This document shows positions 35,012-46,248 of a stretch of 64,000 nt of DNA, in pieces. Where the stretch lies: positions 620,001 to 684,000 of the forward strand of contig JABSSW010000021.1 of NCBI GenBank assembly GCA_018902385.1, in the 5' to 3' direction. Position 1 is the first letter of the stretch, and every line of letters begins with the position of its first letter. The translations under genes and the position numbers were made by a program. Under the pieces are notes generated by a model, which saw only the letters and a program-made list of their open reading frames with translations, was not told where the DNA came from and did no database searches. Source of the stretch: Physcia stellaris. Its lineage: Eukaryota > Ascomycota > Lecanoromycetes > Caliciales > Physciaceae.

Positions 35012-35645
35012 AACGCTGGAACACGGAGCATCGCGACCGAGCGGCAGACTGTCACCGGACTACTAGCTCTTCAGCCGAACGATGTACTCGTACATCTGAG
35101 GCCCCGAAATGGTTGGTGATGGGCCAATTCTTGATTGCAATGGTACCAAGGACTGGAAGTCGAAAAGAACGGGGAGCCTGCCTGCAGATGGAGATTGTTG
35201 AAGAAGGGTATTGATATCCTTATGGTATCGATGAAAGTATGAGTACTCAACTGAGGCATGGAATCATCACGAGATCTCTACATGGTTAGGTATGTTCGAG
35301 AGTAGCCGTACAGGAAGTGAAGAAGGCGAGTCGCGCTCAGATCGGATCACAACAATAGACTTGCGTGTAGTGCCTCTGTCGCCTACCGTAACCACACCTC
35401 GGCGTGACACTACTGCCAACATGGCAGTTTTATCGACTCCAAATGTGAAAATGCAAATGCCGCTCATTATTGCCCCGTCTTCCATCTCTAGAGCGTTTGA
35501 CAACCCCACAGATGGCCTCAGTACTATTATCCAGCATTATGTGGGCTCGCCCTAGTCCTACTAATTCCGACTATATCGATGTTGGTTGACCGATTTTTCA
35601 ATTGGCCACCTGAGCCACTACCCTCCATACTATTGAATCTTCATC
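35012..35645. other. Intergenic, O-methyltransferase / Gfo-Idh
   Basis: This 634-bp stretch should hold the methyltransferase 3' UTR and the oxidoreductase promoter. The open frame at 35292-35555 has no supporting feature. It is the likely right border of the mycosporine locus. Confidence 0.5.
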
Positions 35646-37212
35646 ATGGCATCCAAACCCTACAACGTGGGCGTCATTGGTTATGGCATGTCCGCCAAAG
35701 TCTTCCACATTCCATTCCTCAAGGTCGTGGCAGACTTCAAGCTTTATGCGGTGGTACAAAGACATCCCAATCCTGAGGATGACGCTGAGAAGGATCACCC
35801 CTGCATCAAGAGCTACCGGTCCACCGAAGAGCTGGTGAAGGATGAAGAGTTGGATGTTGTGGTCGTGACGACCGTGCCGGACACACATGTCGAATTGACC
35901 AAATTGGCATTGGAAAGCGGGAAACATGGTGCGTTGGAAGACAGACAATCAGACGAAGCCTGTTCACCCCCATGCCTCAAATCGGGAGAATGTCGAATGA
36001 TCGAAGCAATTGTTGCTTACCAACGAAGCAGTCGCTGACCTGCGTAATACCAGTCATTGTCGAAAAGCCCTTCACACCAACCTCGCACGAAGCAGACGAC
36101 CTGATCGCCCTCGCCAAAAAGCATCACCGCCTCCTAACAGTCTACCAAAGTAACCATCCCCCTCGCCCTTGCTCCTTTCCCTTCTATAGCCTCCAGCCAC
36201 AACTAAAATCCACTCACACACCCCCTTCCAGACCGCCGCTACGACACCGACTTCCTGACCATCCTCTCCCTCCTCCGCTCCAACACCCTTGGCCGCATCG
36301 CCTCCTTCGAAACCCACTTCGACCGCCACCGTCCCACTATCCCAGCCCCCTCCATGACCAATCCTAGCAGCTGGAAAACCAAAGCCGACGTTTCCGGCAG
36401 CGGCGCAATCTACGACCTAGGCACCCACCTCATTGATCAAGCCGTCGTCGCATTCGGGCTACCGAACCGAGTGACGGGGTTCGTGGGCAGCCAGCGGGCG
36501 GAGAACCCCGGTGGATTCGAAGATAGTTGTACCGTGCTGCTGCATTATGAGAGCATGGTCGCGGAGGTCAAGGCCGCGGTTGTGAGTCCTGAGGAGAGGC
36601 AACTGAGGTTTTGGGTCAGGGGTGTGGAGGGGAGTTATAAGAAGGTAGAGAATCTCCTTTCTGTGGGAGGGGAGAATAGGGATTCTGCTGATTGTGGTGC
36701 CGGTAGTTCCATCTCGATATCCAGGAGGAGCAGCTCAAGGCTGGGATGAATCCCAGTGACGAGGCGTTTGGCGTGGAGCCCGAGGATCGGAATGGTGAGA
36801 TACAATCCTGTCGCTTTACCCCCGTTAGCTTTGGTGCTGGGAAGAGTGTATGATCCGTCACACTCTGGCAGGTTGCATAAAACGTCTCATCCCTATACTC
36901 CCTCGATTTCCCGACTTAGGACACGTCACCCCCCCTTCCTCTCCCCTCGCCCGATAGAAAAATCCCATCCCATCCACTAACCCGCCTCGCCCGCATCTAG
37001 GAACGATCACAACCCTCCAAAACACCGTCCCCAAAGCCCAGCACTACCCCAACCTCGCACCAGCGACGTACAAAGCCTTCTACACACAGTTCGCGGCCGC
37101 ATTACGCGGAGACGCCGACGTGCCTGTGAGGCCGGAGGAGGCTAGAGAGGTGATCAGGATCATTGAGCTTGCGAGGCGGAGTAGTGTCGAAGGGAAGACG
37201 CTGGATCTGTAA
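35646..37212 (+). CDS. Gfo/Idh/MocA family oxidoreductase
   Basis: An NAD(P)-dependent dehydrogenase of the glucose-fructose oxidoreductase/inositol dehydrogenase family, acting on sugars or cyclitols. Five exons (35646-35928, 36054-36149, 36232-36644, 36707-36794, 37001-37212) give 363 aa with all phases consistent. The N-terminus VGVIGYGMSAKVFHIPFL is the Rossmann motif; HVIVEKPFT is the family EKP motif formed by splicing exon 1 to exon 2. GSGAIYDLGTHLIDQAV contains the conserved DLGTHLIDQ stretch. Length and layout match the common fungal members. Sugar and cyclitol chemistry is compatible with the neighbouring mycosporine locus, but this family is widespread and I treat it as a flanking gene. 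Confidence 0.9.
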
Positions 37213-37565
37213 ATGGTACAGCGGCAAAGAATGATAATAGAATGTATAAAGACTCAAAACAATAGAGGACGAGCAACGTTTTCTAGTATTGTGGGAACTA
37301 TGCGTGGGATGCTCATTTCTATTAAAACTGGACCCTTTTTCGCTTTATTGCCCTCTAATTGGATCTATCGAATTGCACGCACTCTACACATGCTACCATC
37401 GCCGCATCCGTTTTATGCCACGTAGACGCAGCAGAGCTACATCTGCTGCCGAAGTGGTCCATTCTACTTGGACTTCAGCTTCGTCACCATGACCAAATAA
37501 CATCTCAGCGATCCTCCCCTTTTTCCATGTCCGAGGCCTCGTTGCGTTGTTTGTTATTTTGCCGT
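37213..37565. other. Convergent intergenic, Gfo-Idh / ARB1
   Basis: This 353-bp stretch lies between two converging 3' ends. No feature is recognised. Confidence 0.5.
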
Positions 37566-39612
37566 TTAGACCTGTCCCATGGTGACCATCTTCTTCCGCA
37601 AATGGTTCTTGTAGCTCCCAATCGAGCCGTCCCATCTCCGGATCGTCTTGTTCTCGCACACCATGATGTCCTTGGCGATTTTATCGAGTAATCTATCACA
37701 ATCCCACAAATTAGTTCTCAATTTCCAATTCCAGTTTTCAAGCCCCGTGCCCTTTTCGCCAGATGGGGAACATACCTAAAATCGTGCGAAACAACCACAA
37801 CGCCCCCGCTAAACGCATTAATGGCGTCCGCCAAACTGTCAATGGTCGGGATATCAAGCCCGTTGGTCGGCTCGTCAAGCAGCAACATATTCGGCCCGTC
37901 AATCGCCAACAGCGCAAACACGATCCTGCTCTTCTGCCCCTCGGACAGCGTCCCCATGAGCGCGGTCTGGGACTCCCCCGACAGACCATAGCGCCCGAGC
38001 TGCTGCCGCCAGTACTGATAGTCTTGGCTCTTATCGCTGTATTTGTCCCGCACAAAGTCCAGCGCCGACTTGGTGAGGTCGAGCTGCTCGGCCGAGTGCT
38101 GGCTGTACAGGCCGAGCTTGAGATGCGTGTGCCTGTTCACCACGCCGCCGGTCGGCGAGAGCTTGCCCGTCATGAGGCGGAGGAGGGTGGATTTGCCAAC
38201 ACCGTTGGGGCCGACGAGCGCGGTGCGCGAGTCCATGTCAACGCCCAGATCGAGGTTTTCGTAGAGGTTGTCTGCGGCCTTGCCGGAGTAGGAGAAGGTG
38301 ACGTCGTCGAAGGACAGTACTGGTGGAGGCAGCTTCTCGACGTCTGCGAAGCGGAACGTGAAGACGCGGTCTTGGTGCACAGGCTGGATGAAGCCTTCCG
38401 CTTCCATCTTGTCGAGGATCTTTTGGCGCGATTTGGCTTGCTTGACTAGATTGGCGTAGGTACCGGCCGAGGCGATGAACTTCTTGATATGCTGGATTTC
38501 CTCCTGCTGTTTGGCGTAGGCTTTCATTTGGTTGGTTTCTTGCTCGGTCCGTGTCTTGATGTAGCTGTCGTAATTACCGCCGTAGTAGATGAGACTCCGC
38601 ATTCGCATGTCAATCATGTTGGTGCAGACGCCGTTGATAAAGTCCATGCTGTGTGAAACGAGGATGAGCGTCCGGTCCCATTTCTTGAGGTATTCCTCGA
38701 GCCAGACGCAAGCTTCGAGATCGAGATGGGCAGTTGGGTCGTCGAGTAGGAGGAGCGAGGGTTTGACGAAGAGAGCTTTGGCCAGGGCGACGCGCATACG
38801 CCAGCCGCCCGACATGTCTTTGGTCTTTTTGTGGATGGTTTTCTTGTTGAAGCCGAGACCGGTGAGGATTAGAGAGGCGCGGGTTTGAAAGGTTGAAGGA
38901 TCCATTGTCTCCATACGCTAGAATATACTATTAGCATAGACGAAGATTATCGGCACTTGCTTCGTACCTCATAGAGGTCCTCGAGGACAGGGTCTTCGGG
39001 ACCGTTTTTCTCCAGGATTTCTTCCGCCAGCTTATCTAACCTCTCCATCTCGTTTTCTGCCTCTCTCACCACCCACTCTAGCGCACCGAGATCGCTGGGT
39101 GGAGCACCCTCGTTCAGTAGATAGATATCCACATGTTCTGGTACCGGATACTCCCGCTTGTCGATGGCCTTCAATAGTGTCGACTTACCGCAGCCGTTTT
39201 CTCCCAGCAGTCCGTATCGTCGGCTGTAGTTGAGTTCAAGGGTGGTATCCGTTATTAGGACTTTGCCGTGGAAGACGAGTGAGGCTGAATTTATCTTGAC
39301 ATCCCGGCTTGCTGTTAATGAGGCCAACACACCGGTTGTGACTCGATCGGACAAGCCATGCTTGTCCAACTGATCTGTGAGCTTCTTGACTTCGGACATT
39401 TTATCTTGACTTGTCGCTGGCTGCTCATCGTCTGGTAATGGATTTCCATCGCCGTCAAGTAGCGGTGGTGTCTCGTCGCCATTGACTGAAGAGGCTGAGG
39501 ATCCATTTTTGGAGGTGGCTTTGGAGGATAATTTGGATGCAGCGGTTTTCTTCTTGTCTGTGCCTGCTTCGGCTCGTTTCGCCTGACGGGCAGCTTTAGA
39601 AGCAGAGACCAT
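37566..39612 (-). CDS. ARB1: ABC-F ATPase Arb1
   Basis: Arb1 (ABCF2) is a soluble twin-ABC ATPase needed for maturation of both ribosomal subunits. Three exons (38968-39612, 37776-38917, 37566-37692) give 637 aa. The N-terminus is lysine- and serine-rich. ABC1 has Walker [10 protein letters not shown], signature [16 protein letters not shown] and a Walker B ending [16 protein letters not shown]2 has Walker [10 protein letters not shown], signature [15 protein letters not shown] and [12 protein letters not shown]. The final exon supplies the conserved end ([19 protein letters not shown]). In ABC1 the residue after the Walker B Asp is Asp rather than the usual catalytic Glu; I believe this is common in filamentous-fungal Arb1 but cannot confirm it here. 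It is unrelated in function to the flanking pathway loci. Confidence 0.95.
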
Positions 39613-40627
39613 AATGTTGAGTGTAGTGCTTGGGGATTAATTGACAGCGCTGGGAAAACTTCAAACAATTTGAAGGAAGTGGTGGTAGTGGGGCGGGAAA
39701 GCCTTATCGATTGGCGTTAGGCTGAGAGCCAACAAAGGTCCACCGAGTGCAGCGAATTTCCTCCACGTCGGCAAGAAATCCGTAGCTATTTGCTGGAGGA
39801 GGCGCGTAGGAGGAGCGACAGAAGACGGACTTAGACTCGAGATACAACAATGGCGTTGGTGATCTTTGAGACTTGGAAGCAACATTCGCTTGTTCACAAA
39901 CCTCTTGGCATCCAAGACCCTGGGCTGAAACGCTACCGCCGGATGGGGTAAGTGCTTTTCTGTGGTCAACCCTAACCCGCTCATCATCCCACATATTGTC
40001 TCGAAGATTTCCCGAGTTTGTTTTTCCTCCATCTTGGCTCGCGTCTCTGATCAGAACGTTGTCAGTCGCGTCGTCTCAACTCTCAGGTTCGGTTAACAAA
40101 GAAGCAGCTTCTCCTCCGCGGAGTGCAATATCAGTGGCATTCCTATGCCAACCAAAACCCCGTGGGAGCCCAGTAGGTGATACTGCTCATCTTACCTCCG
40201 TAAATTCTGACTGTATCTCGCACTCGCACCTGTCGACCTTTTCTAACCCACCACTCATCATCGTCTCCATCATACTGAAGGTACAGATTAAGAGCTGGAT
40301 GCTCGTATGATTTGCCGTCCGAGTGGTCCTTTTTGTCTGTGCACTCTCTACTCAGCGAGATGACGTTCCCCGCGTTGCGCTTTCCCTTTTTCCTATTTCT
40401 GTTTGTCATCGCTTCATCTCATTTGGGCAACCGCCGCAGGAGGGTCACAATTCGCAGACTTATTCCGTCATGTTACCTTCCCATGTCGCTATCATCCTGG
40501 AGTGCTTCTAAACATGTGTGACCGAAGGCGGTGGAGACTTGGGTGGAGACCGGCACCGTTCATCCGTCTGGGCAACGAACTTCATCTTTTTCATCTTCAT
40601 CATGATCGAAGAATCCATACATGAGAG
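39613..40627. other. Divergent intergenic, ARB1 / HPP
   Basis: This 1.0-kb stretch lies between divergent genes. Several overlapping frames on both strands are open (39661-40032 minus, 39873-40310 plus) but neither has a recognisable domain, so I leave them out. Confidence 0.45.
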
Positions 40628-41633
40628 ATGGGTATCAGAGACTGGAACATCGATATCGATCAATGGCTCAATCCCTACCTTCCCTCCAACCGCCTCTCCA
40701 AACTTCCTCGGCCCATATCTCACTTTCTTGGCCACCGCAACGAACCTCGTCCGGACGTCGGAAACGTCCTGGTCGCGTGCTGGGCATTTGTTGGAGCATT
40801 CGTCGGAGTTATCATTATCGAGTCGTTTCTCATGATTCCTGTGATCCACGATCATGGCGGCCCCATCATCATCGCTAGCTTTGTAAGAATGCAAGATTAC
40901 GAGAGTGGACCCCAACTGAAGTATGCAGGGCGCTGCGGCTATTCTCGAATACAACGCCATTACCGCCCCTTTATCTCAGCCCCGAAACGCCGTCTTTGGC
41001 CATTTCTTCTCCGCTGTTGTCGGCGTAGGTGTCACAAAACTGTTCATGCTTCATCGGAATTTTGAAAAGTTACGATGGCTAGCTGGAGCCGTGTCGTGCG
41101 GTCTCGCTTCTGCCGTCATGACAATGACGAAGACGGTATACCCGCCCGCTGGAGCTCTAGCATTGGTTGCTGCAGTGGACCCTACCCTGTCGCGTCTCGG
41201 CTGGTATTTGCTTCCACTGGTTTTACTCAGCTCTATCTCCATACTCCTGTCATCCTTGCTACTCAATAACATCCAGAGACAGTACCCTCAGTATTGGTGG
41301 ACTCCTGCAGATATCAGCAAAAAGATGCCTGGAACCGATACAGAGAAGACTATCGATATTGAGAAGGATATCGGCACTGAGAAGACTATCAACGTCGAGA
41401 AGACAATCGACAACGAGAAGACTGCCGATATTATGGAAAACAGTGATGCGAACCAGGCCGCATCGGGCGGAGCAAGCTCGATAGCAACGGAAAACACGCG
41501 TTATGAGGATGCGCGTGAGCCACTCATCTCCATTCACGCAGATTCAATCCTCGTGCCAGAAAGTATGTTTCTGAGTGAAGAGGAAGCTGCCGTGCTGGAA
41601 ACGCTCAGAAATCGTTTGAGGGCGCCGTCGTAG
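40628..41633 (+). CDS. HPP-family integral membrane protein
   Basis: A small membrane protein of the HPP family, with relatives in plants and cyanobacteria linked to chloroplast nitrite transport. The fungal role is not established. Two exons (40628-40882, 40929-41633) with a 46-bp phase-0 intron give 319 aa. Four or five helices are visible, starting LVACWAFVGAFVGVIIIESF. The core motif IIIASFGAAAILEYNA spans the splice junction, and TVYPPAGALALVAAVDP is the second family signature. The C-terminal ~110 residues are hydrophilic, with five tandem hexapeptides of the EKTIDI type, and end in a short helical segment (SEEEAAVLETLRNRL). The tail seems specific to fungal members. Confidence 0.9.
41343..41432 (+). 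repeat. 18-bp tandem array coding EKTIDI-type hexapeptides
   Basis: Five in-frame copies of an 18-bp unit encode EKTIDI, EKDIGT, EKTINV, EKTIDN and EKTADI in the cytosolic tail of the HPP protein. Copies differ at several bases, so the array is older than the one in the NLR gene. Confidence 0.85.
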
Positions 41634-42367
41634 GAGCTGTTTGACATGAAGCTGGCGCCGCACCCCAAGCCCATATTCAATTGTTTCGAATACCTGTATA
41701 CATATGTGGTCCAGTAGGCTGGAATTCGAAACAATATCCGGATTTAGATGTCATTTTCCAAGGCCTGGCTGTGATGCTGGTTACGGATTTCTCCTCCGGG
41801 CCGAGTCTTCGGAAAAGGCCACGATAATTGTGGTAGGCTTTTCAGTGGTAATTTCTTACCCAAAACCAAGATTTAGAACCTTTGTTGATAGTGCAATTTA
41901 GCTTCTTCTTTTACGGTGGCTTTGCTTGTTAGCCTCCGCCAGTCTGCATGCTCGACTCACCTATCCGCATTTCTCAGCTATCGTTTTATTTAGACTAGAC
42001 TTTGAGTGTACGGATCAAAAAGATGTTGGCCCTTTACAGTCCTCACCGCATGTGAATTTGTTGTAGCCATGTTGACGGGAATTGAAAACATCACGCACTA
42101 CGGTAATCTCGCCAATCGAGATCACTTAGTTTCTACCGGGGGGCTATCTGTGCCTTGCTGCGTGACTCATGGTTGAAGAGTGGTTTCAAGCTCTGGGTGT
42201 GACGATTCGTGTAAGTAAATAATGAAGCAGCTTGTGGCTGACTCGAGTACTTTACGTTCATCACTCTAGTCATTCATAGTCGTACGTCATCATGGAAACC
42301 TCTCATTTACTATAAAGACTCCACACCCGTACACATTGAGCCTCAAATTTATGTCTCTCACGGCATC
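41634..42367. other. Intergenic, HPP / first DUF7730-like gene
   Basis: This 734-bp stretch should hold the HPP 3' UTR and the promoter of the first tandem paralog, including a TATA element listed separately. No other feature is seen. Confidence 0.5.
42311..42317 (+). promoter_or_regulatory. TATA box of first DUF7730-like gene
   Basis: TATAAAG lies 51 bp upstream of the ATG at 42368 in a non-coding stretch. The match and spacing are good for a fungal core promoter; the transcription start is not known. Confidence 0.5.
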
Positions 42368-43400
42368 ATGTGGCTGGTCAAAATTCAAATAAAGAAGCTT
42401 ACAAACCATTTGAAGAGGCAACGAGACCTGGAGTCTTTGCAACCACTGTCGATGCTTTTTGTCATGTTGCCTTTGGAAATCCGACGACTGATCTATTCAG
42501 AATTATTGATCGTCAAGCCAACGTCTAATGTTTCTCTGCTTTGGAGCCTGTCTCTAATGGACCCGCCAAGACGGAAGCATGAGAAGTACTGTTCAGGCCT
42601 CGATCCCACTGTGCTACGAGTCTGTCAACAAACATACGACGAGGGTTTGCCAATGCTTTACGGACAGAATGACTTTACTTTCCGGTCTCTGCTCGACATG
42701 ACATTTTTTGCTAGCCTTGGGATGGACAATCCGAGGTGTAAGTCCATCTCCACCTCAATCTGTCACCACCCCTCAATAAGTACATTCAACCCTGAAGAAT
42801 ATCTGAGAGGTGTTGAATAACCCTACTATCAGTATTCTTCTTCGCCAATTGACAGCTAATTTTCTTTTGAGAATACAGTACACGAAAATCGTCATGCCTC
42901 CGTTCAGCCATCTAATCGCCCAGCAGCTCCGTTGGGCCGTTTAAGTGTCGTACGACGTCTTACACTTGCCCCGACCGTACTGATACGTAAGACCACGGAC
43001 GCAAATCCAAATGAGGCATTGTTCCACTCCAGCGACCAAGACCTTGAGAGGCGAACCTTCTTTCTCAATACGTCTGTCACTTGCTTACTCAAGGATGATC
43101 CCTTCCGGCGTGTAACCGGAGAGACTCTGAGGGTTCGTTCGCTGAATCATCTAACACTGGATTTCATGGACTGGGGCATCGAGGCCGACGAGAGTATTGA
43201 TGTACATGGGGTAACTTCAACCCATCCTCCGAGAAATGATACCGGCTAACATGAATCAGGTGGCAGGGTTTTCCCGAGTTTTCAGAGGCGATAACGGGCT
43301 GCGGAAGTTGACCGTGAAAGGGTTGAAGCATGAAGGGACGCTGCAGCGGCTGAAGAGTGAGCTTCTGAGAGATGGAGGGGCCTTTGAGGTAGTGAACTGA
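42368..43400 (+). CDS. DUF7730/2EXR-like protein, tandem copy 1
   Basis: A member of a fungus-specific family whose core begins MLPLEIRRLIYSELL and continues to LRVCQQTYDEGLPMLYGQN, the F-box-like 2EXR/DUF7730 pattern. The biochemical role is unknown. Three exons (42368-42737, 42879-43210, 43260-43400) give 280 aa. The intron after the core is phase 1 and the last is phase 0. The C-terminal exon encodes VFRGDNGLRKLTVKGLKH and a closing helix. The two genes that follow have the same core, the same two intron positions and the same type of C-terminal exon, so all three are tandem duplicates. Unlike copies 2 and 3 it has no N-terminal membrane helix. Confidence 0.75.
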
Positions 43401-43874
43401 TGGATAACATCTTTCGTATGTCTCGCACGCGGCATTTCTCCCTCCGACTGCTCTGAAGGAACAGGTGGTCTATCGAGATTGTATTCGAAAAAGATAGCTG
43501 ATGTACTACACTCGGGCTACATTACGGTCTGCATGATGACATCTACTATCCGTCCTTGGCGAGCATCTATGATCCTCGACAAGCCGTTCATTGCCTTTGA
43601 TTTTCTGTGAGGAAGTTCAATCTTGCTTAGCCTGTCGGGATAATTATCAGTGTTATTGTCACATGTCCGACTAATGAGCGGTAGGTGCCGCTCCCTTTCC
43701 ACCTACCCCTTAGACAACACAGTCGTTTTATTCGGCATCCACTGTTCCATGGTTTGACACCATCCATTATTTCTCTTTCTCATAGCAACCAGCCTTCCTA
43801 ACTTTTCCTCTCATCCACACAAACACCTTACCGCCTTTTTCCCTTGACGAGAGATTGGCATACGGACCCCGACT
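43401..43874. other. Intergenic, tandem copies 1 and 2
   Basis: This 474-bp stretch separates the first two paralogs. No feature is recognised. Confidence 0.5.
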
Positions 43875-45259
43875 ATGGAAGGCTCACTAGTAACCATGGA
43901 CATGAATAAGTCCCTTCTCACGCTCGCTTTTGTGGGGATCGGCGCCTTTGCGTTCTTCTATGGAAGAGTGATACTCGAAGCTTTCACTGCAGCTAAGCCC
44001 GCAATGAAAGGATGGGTGTCCACCACAGAGGCTAGCTTGACGAGCATGACTCGCAATGAGGTATCAAGATCCTCCTTCCCGTAAGCTAACACAGCTAACC
44101 TCATCTCCCATCTAGCAACAAGACTCCCCATTATTCGCCAAACTACCGCAGGAGATCCGACTCATGATATACCGCTATCTATTGGTATCGAAAGGATGTC
44201 TAACCCGTGTCGGTAACGCGGTGAAAAGGAAGCATCGGGATGCAGTCAAAAGGACGCGTCATGATGAGGGGAGACCAGAGCCGTATGGTCTTGATGCGAG
44301 GCTTTTGAGGTCGTGTCGAAGGGTGTATGACGAGGCGCTGCTGGTGCTGTATCGCGAGAACCATTTCGTGTTTACGAATCTATCGGGCATGGGGATTTTT
44401 CAGAAGGGAGGGCTGGTAACTATGGGAGGTAAGTCACCCTTGCCCCCTCCTCCCTCCAAAGCAGACAGCATATGCGCCAACAACAGTTGCTAAAAATGTT
44501 ATCTATTTTCTACACCAACAGCTCCCAACAAGCGAGCCACCACAACCCCGATGTTCGCTTTCGAACCTGCCCCCCACGGCCGCCTAACCAATATCCGAAC
44601 CCTCTCCCTCGTCTTCGCCGCTTCTGTCGACGGTGACTTCAACTGGCATATCTCGCCTGCACGTGCCCCCTCTAAGGCGATGCTACAACGACTAATGATG
44701 GAGCCACCTAGCGTACTTACGTAGTACTATCACGACCTATATAGGACGCCACACCAGAGGAAAATTGCAGAGCGTACCGCGCGCGAGGAGTGGCGTTCTG
44801 TGCTCTGGTGCAAGGGCGACGGGTACGGCGGGAAGTATGCCACGAAGTTGAAGAGCAGTATCGCGTTTCCGGAACTGGATTATCTGATGCTGGATTTTGG
44901 GCAGTTGGGTCTTGGCGTGAGATTGAGGGAGACCAGGGATGAGAGGATGAGGAAGGTTGGGTTGGAGGGTGCGGTTGATGTAAGGCTCTTTTTTTCACTC
45001 AATTCCACTTCTCCGCCTTTCTATTCTCTGTTTTGGTTTTGGGTGTGCTTTTTAGAAGAGGGTGAGCTAGGGATTCGAGCTGATAAGAATACAGGTAGCT
45101 GGCCTGATCGACTTGATCGGACGCGAGCGGAAGCTGAGTTTTCTCGCCATTTCGGGCTTGAGGCATGAGGGTACCGTAGAGGCGTTGAAGAAAGGGTTTC
45201 TGAAGGAGGACGGGAAGTTTGTGGATCTTGATTCCGAGGAGGAGAGCGCTGAAGCCTGA
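43875..45259 (+). pseudogene. DUF7730/2EXR-like protein, tandem copy 2, interrupted by in-frame TAG
   Basis: Four segments fit the family: 43875-44060 (membrane helix LLTLAFVGIGAFAFFYGRVI), 44116-44428 (core KLPQEIRLMIYRYLL and LRSCRRVYDEALLVLY), 44522-44979 and 45095-45259 (C-terminal exon with ISGLRHEGTVEALKKGF). All phases agree. The third segment has an in-frame TAG at 44722-44724. The same frame remains open and family-like after it (EEWRSVLWCKGDGYGG, FPELDYLMLDFGQLGLG). The only GT...AG pair around the stop would define a 32-bp intron that also breaks the frame. Either the gene is inactivated, a truncated ~235-residue protein is made, or the stop is a sequence error. The family core itself is intact. 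Confidence 0.65.
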
Positions 45260-46248
45260 ATCCGTGGTTTAGGGGAAGGAGAGTGGCAGTTAGATGTTGG
45301 CATGATATTGGAAAAAGTTGATGATGAGTGTGAGATGATGGGTTGTATGCATTCGTGATGAGAAATTAGATGTGCTTGCTGGATGTTGATCCCTGACTCG
45401 GTTGTTCTTGATCGTTGGGTTTTTCCCTCCTGAAGCTTGGCATGCTAGATAGGGGTGCTCATGAAGAAAATGCGCAACAGTCAGTGAAGATCTTCGAATC
45501 TTCTGCTGCTGGCGTGCGCTCATTGTTTTCCATCTTCTCTCTTCGTCCTTCACAACATTTCGTTTTTCTCACTCGCTTCTGTGAAATTCTGAGAATTTAG
45601 TCGAAGATGTTATTGCTCCGCAGAGCTGCTGTCCTATCATCAAAGTCTCTTCGCAGAAATCTTAGAGGGACATAAGATAAGTCCTCTGTTCTGAAAAGGA
45701 TTGCATCTATGCTTCTTAGGTCAGCCTACCGGCAGACCTGTGGTCATTTTGTAATTAACATTGTTCGTGACTTCGAATCACCATGGACAAGCTCCTCCTC
45801 CATTACATCAAGCTTTTCTGATCTGAGCTGCTCACGATGGAGATGGAGATCACCACCAAAGCGAGGGAGACAATGAAGATTTGAGTAAAAGCTACTATAT
45901 CTCGAAAAGGGTTTTCAGGATGATCTGACGGCATCGGATCGTCTCAATGGTGTGTATGATAGTTTTTGCAATGAGTGAGAAGTTTTACCGTGTTGTTGAA
46001 GGTTGCAGAGTGTTTAGTCGTTTCATCACCTAGAAGATGTTCGGCTAGCGTGTGTGATGTTCAAGACTCTCTCACAACACAACATGACGCTTGATGTGGT
46101 TTCATGTCACATGTTCACCACAGCCACCACTTTCTCAGCTGCCAAATTTTTCAGATCCTCTCGAAAGCAGAAATCCTTACGCCCTTCCGCGATTCGGAGA
46201 TGTAAGATACTTCTACAATAATATTGAACCAGTCACTGCCTTGATAAT
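45260..46248. other. Intergenic, tandem copies 2 and 3
   Basis: This 989-bp stretch holds no supported gene. Short frames on the minus strand (45290-45553) are not protein-like. Confidence 0.5.

Noticed and set aside
39661-40310. Overlapping frames on both strands between ARB1 and the HPP gene
   Set aside because: Neither shows a family motif, and they overlap each other in opposite directions within a promoter-sized gap.
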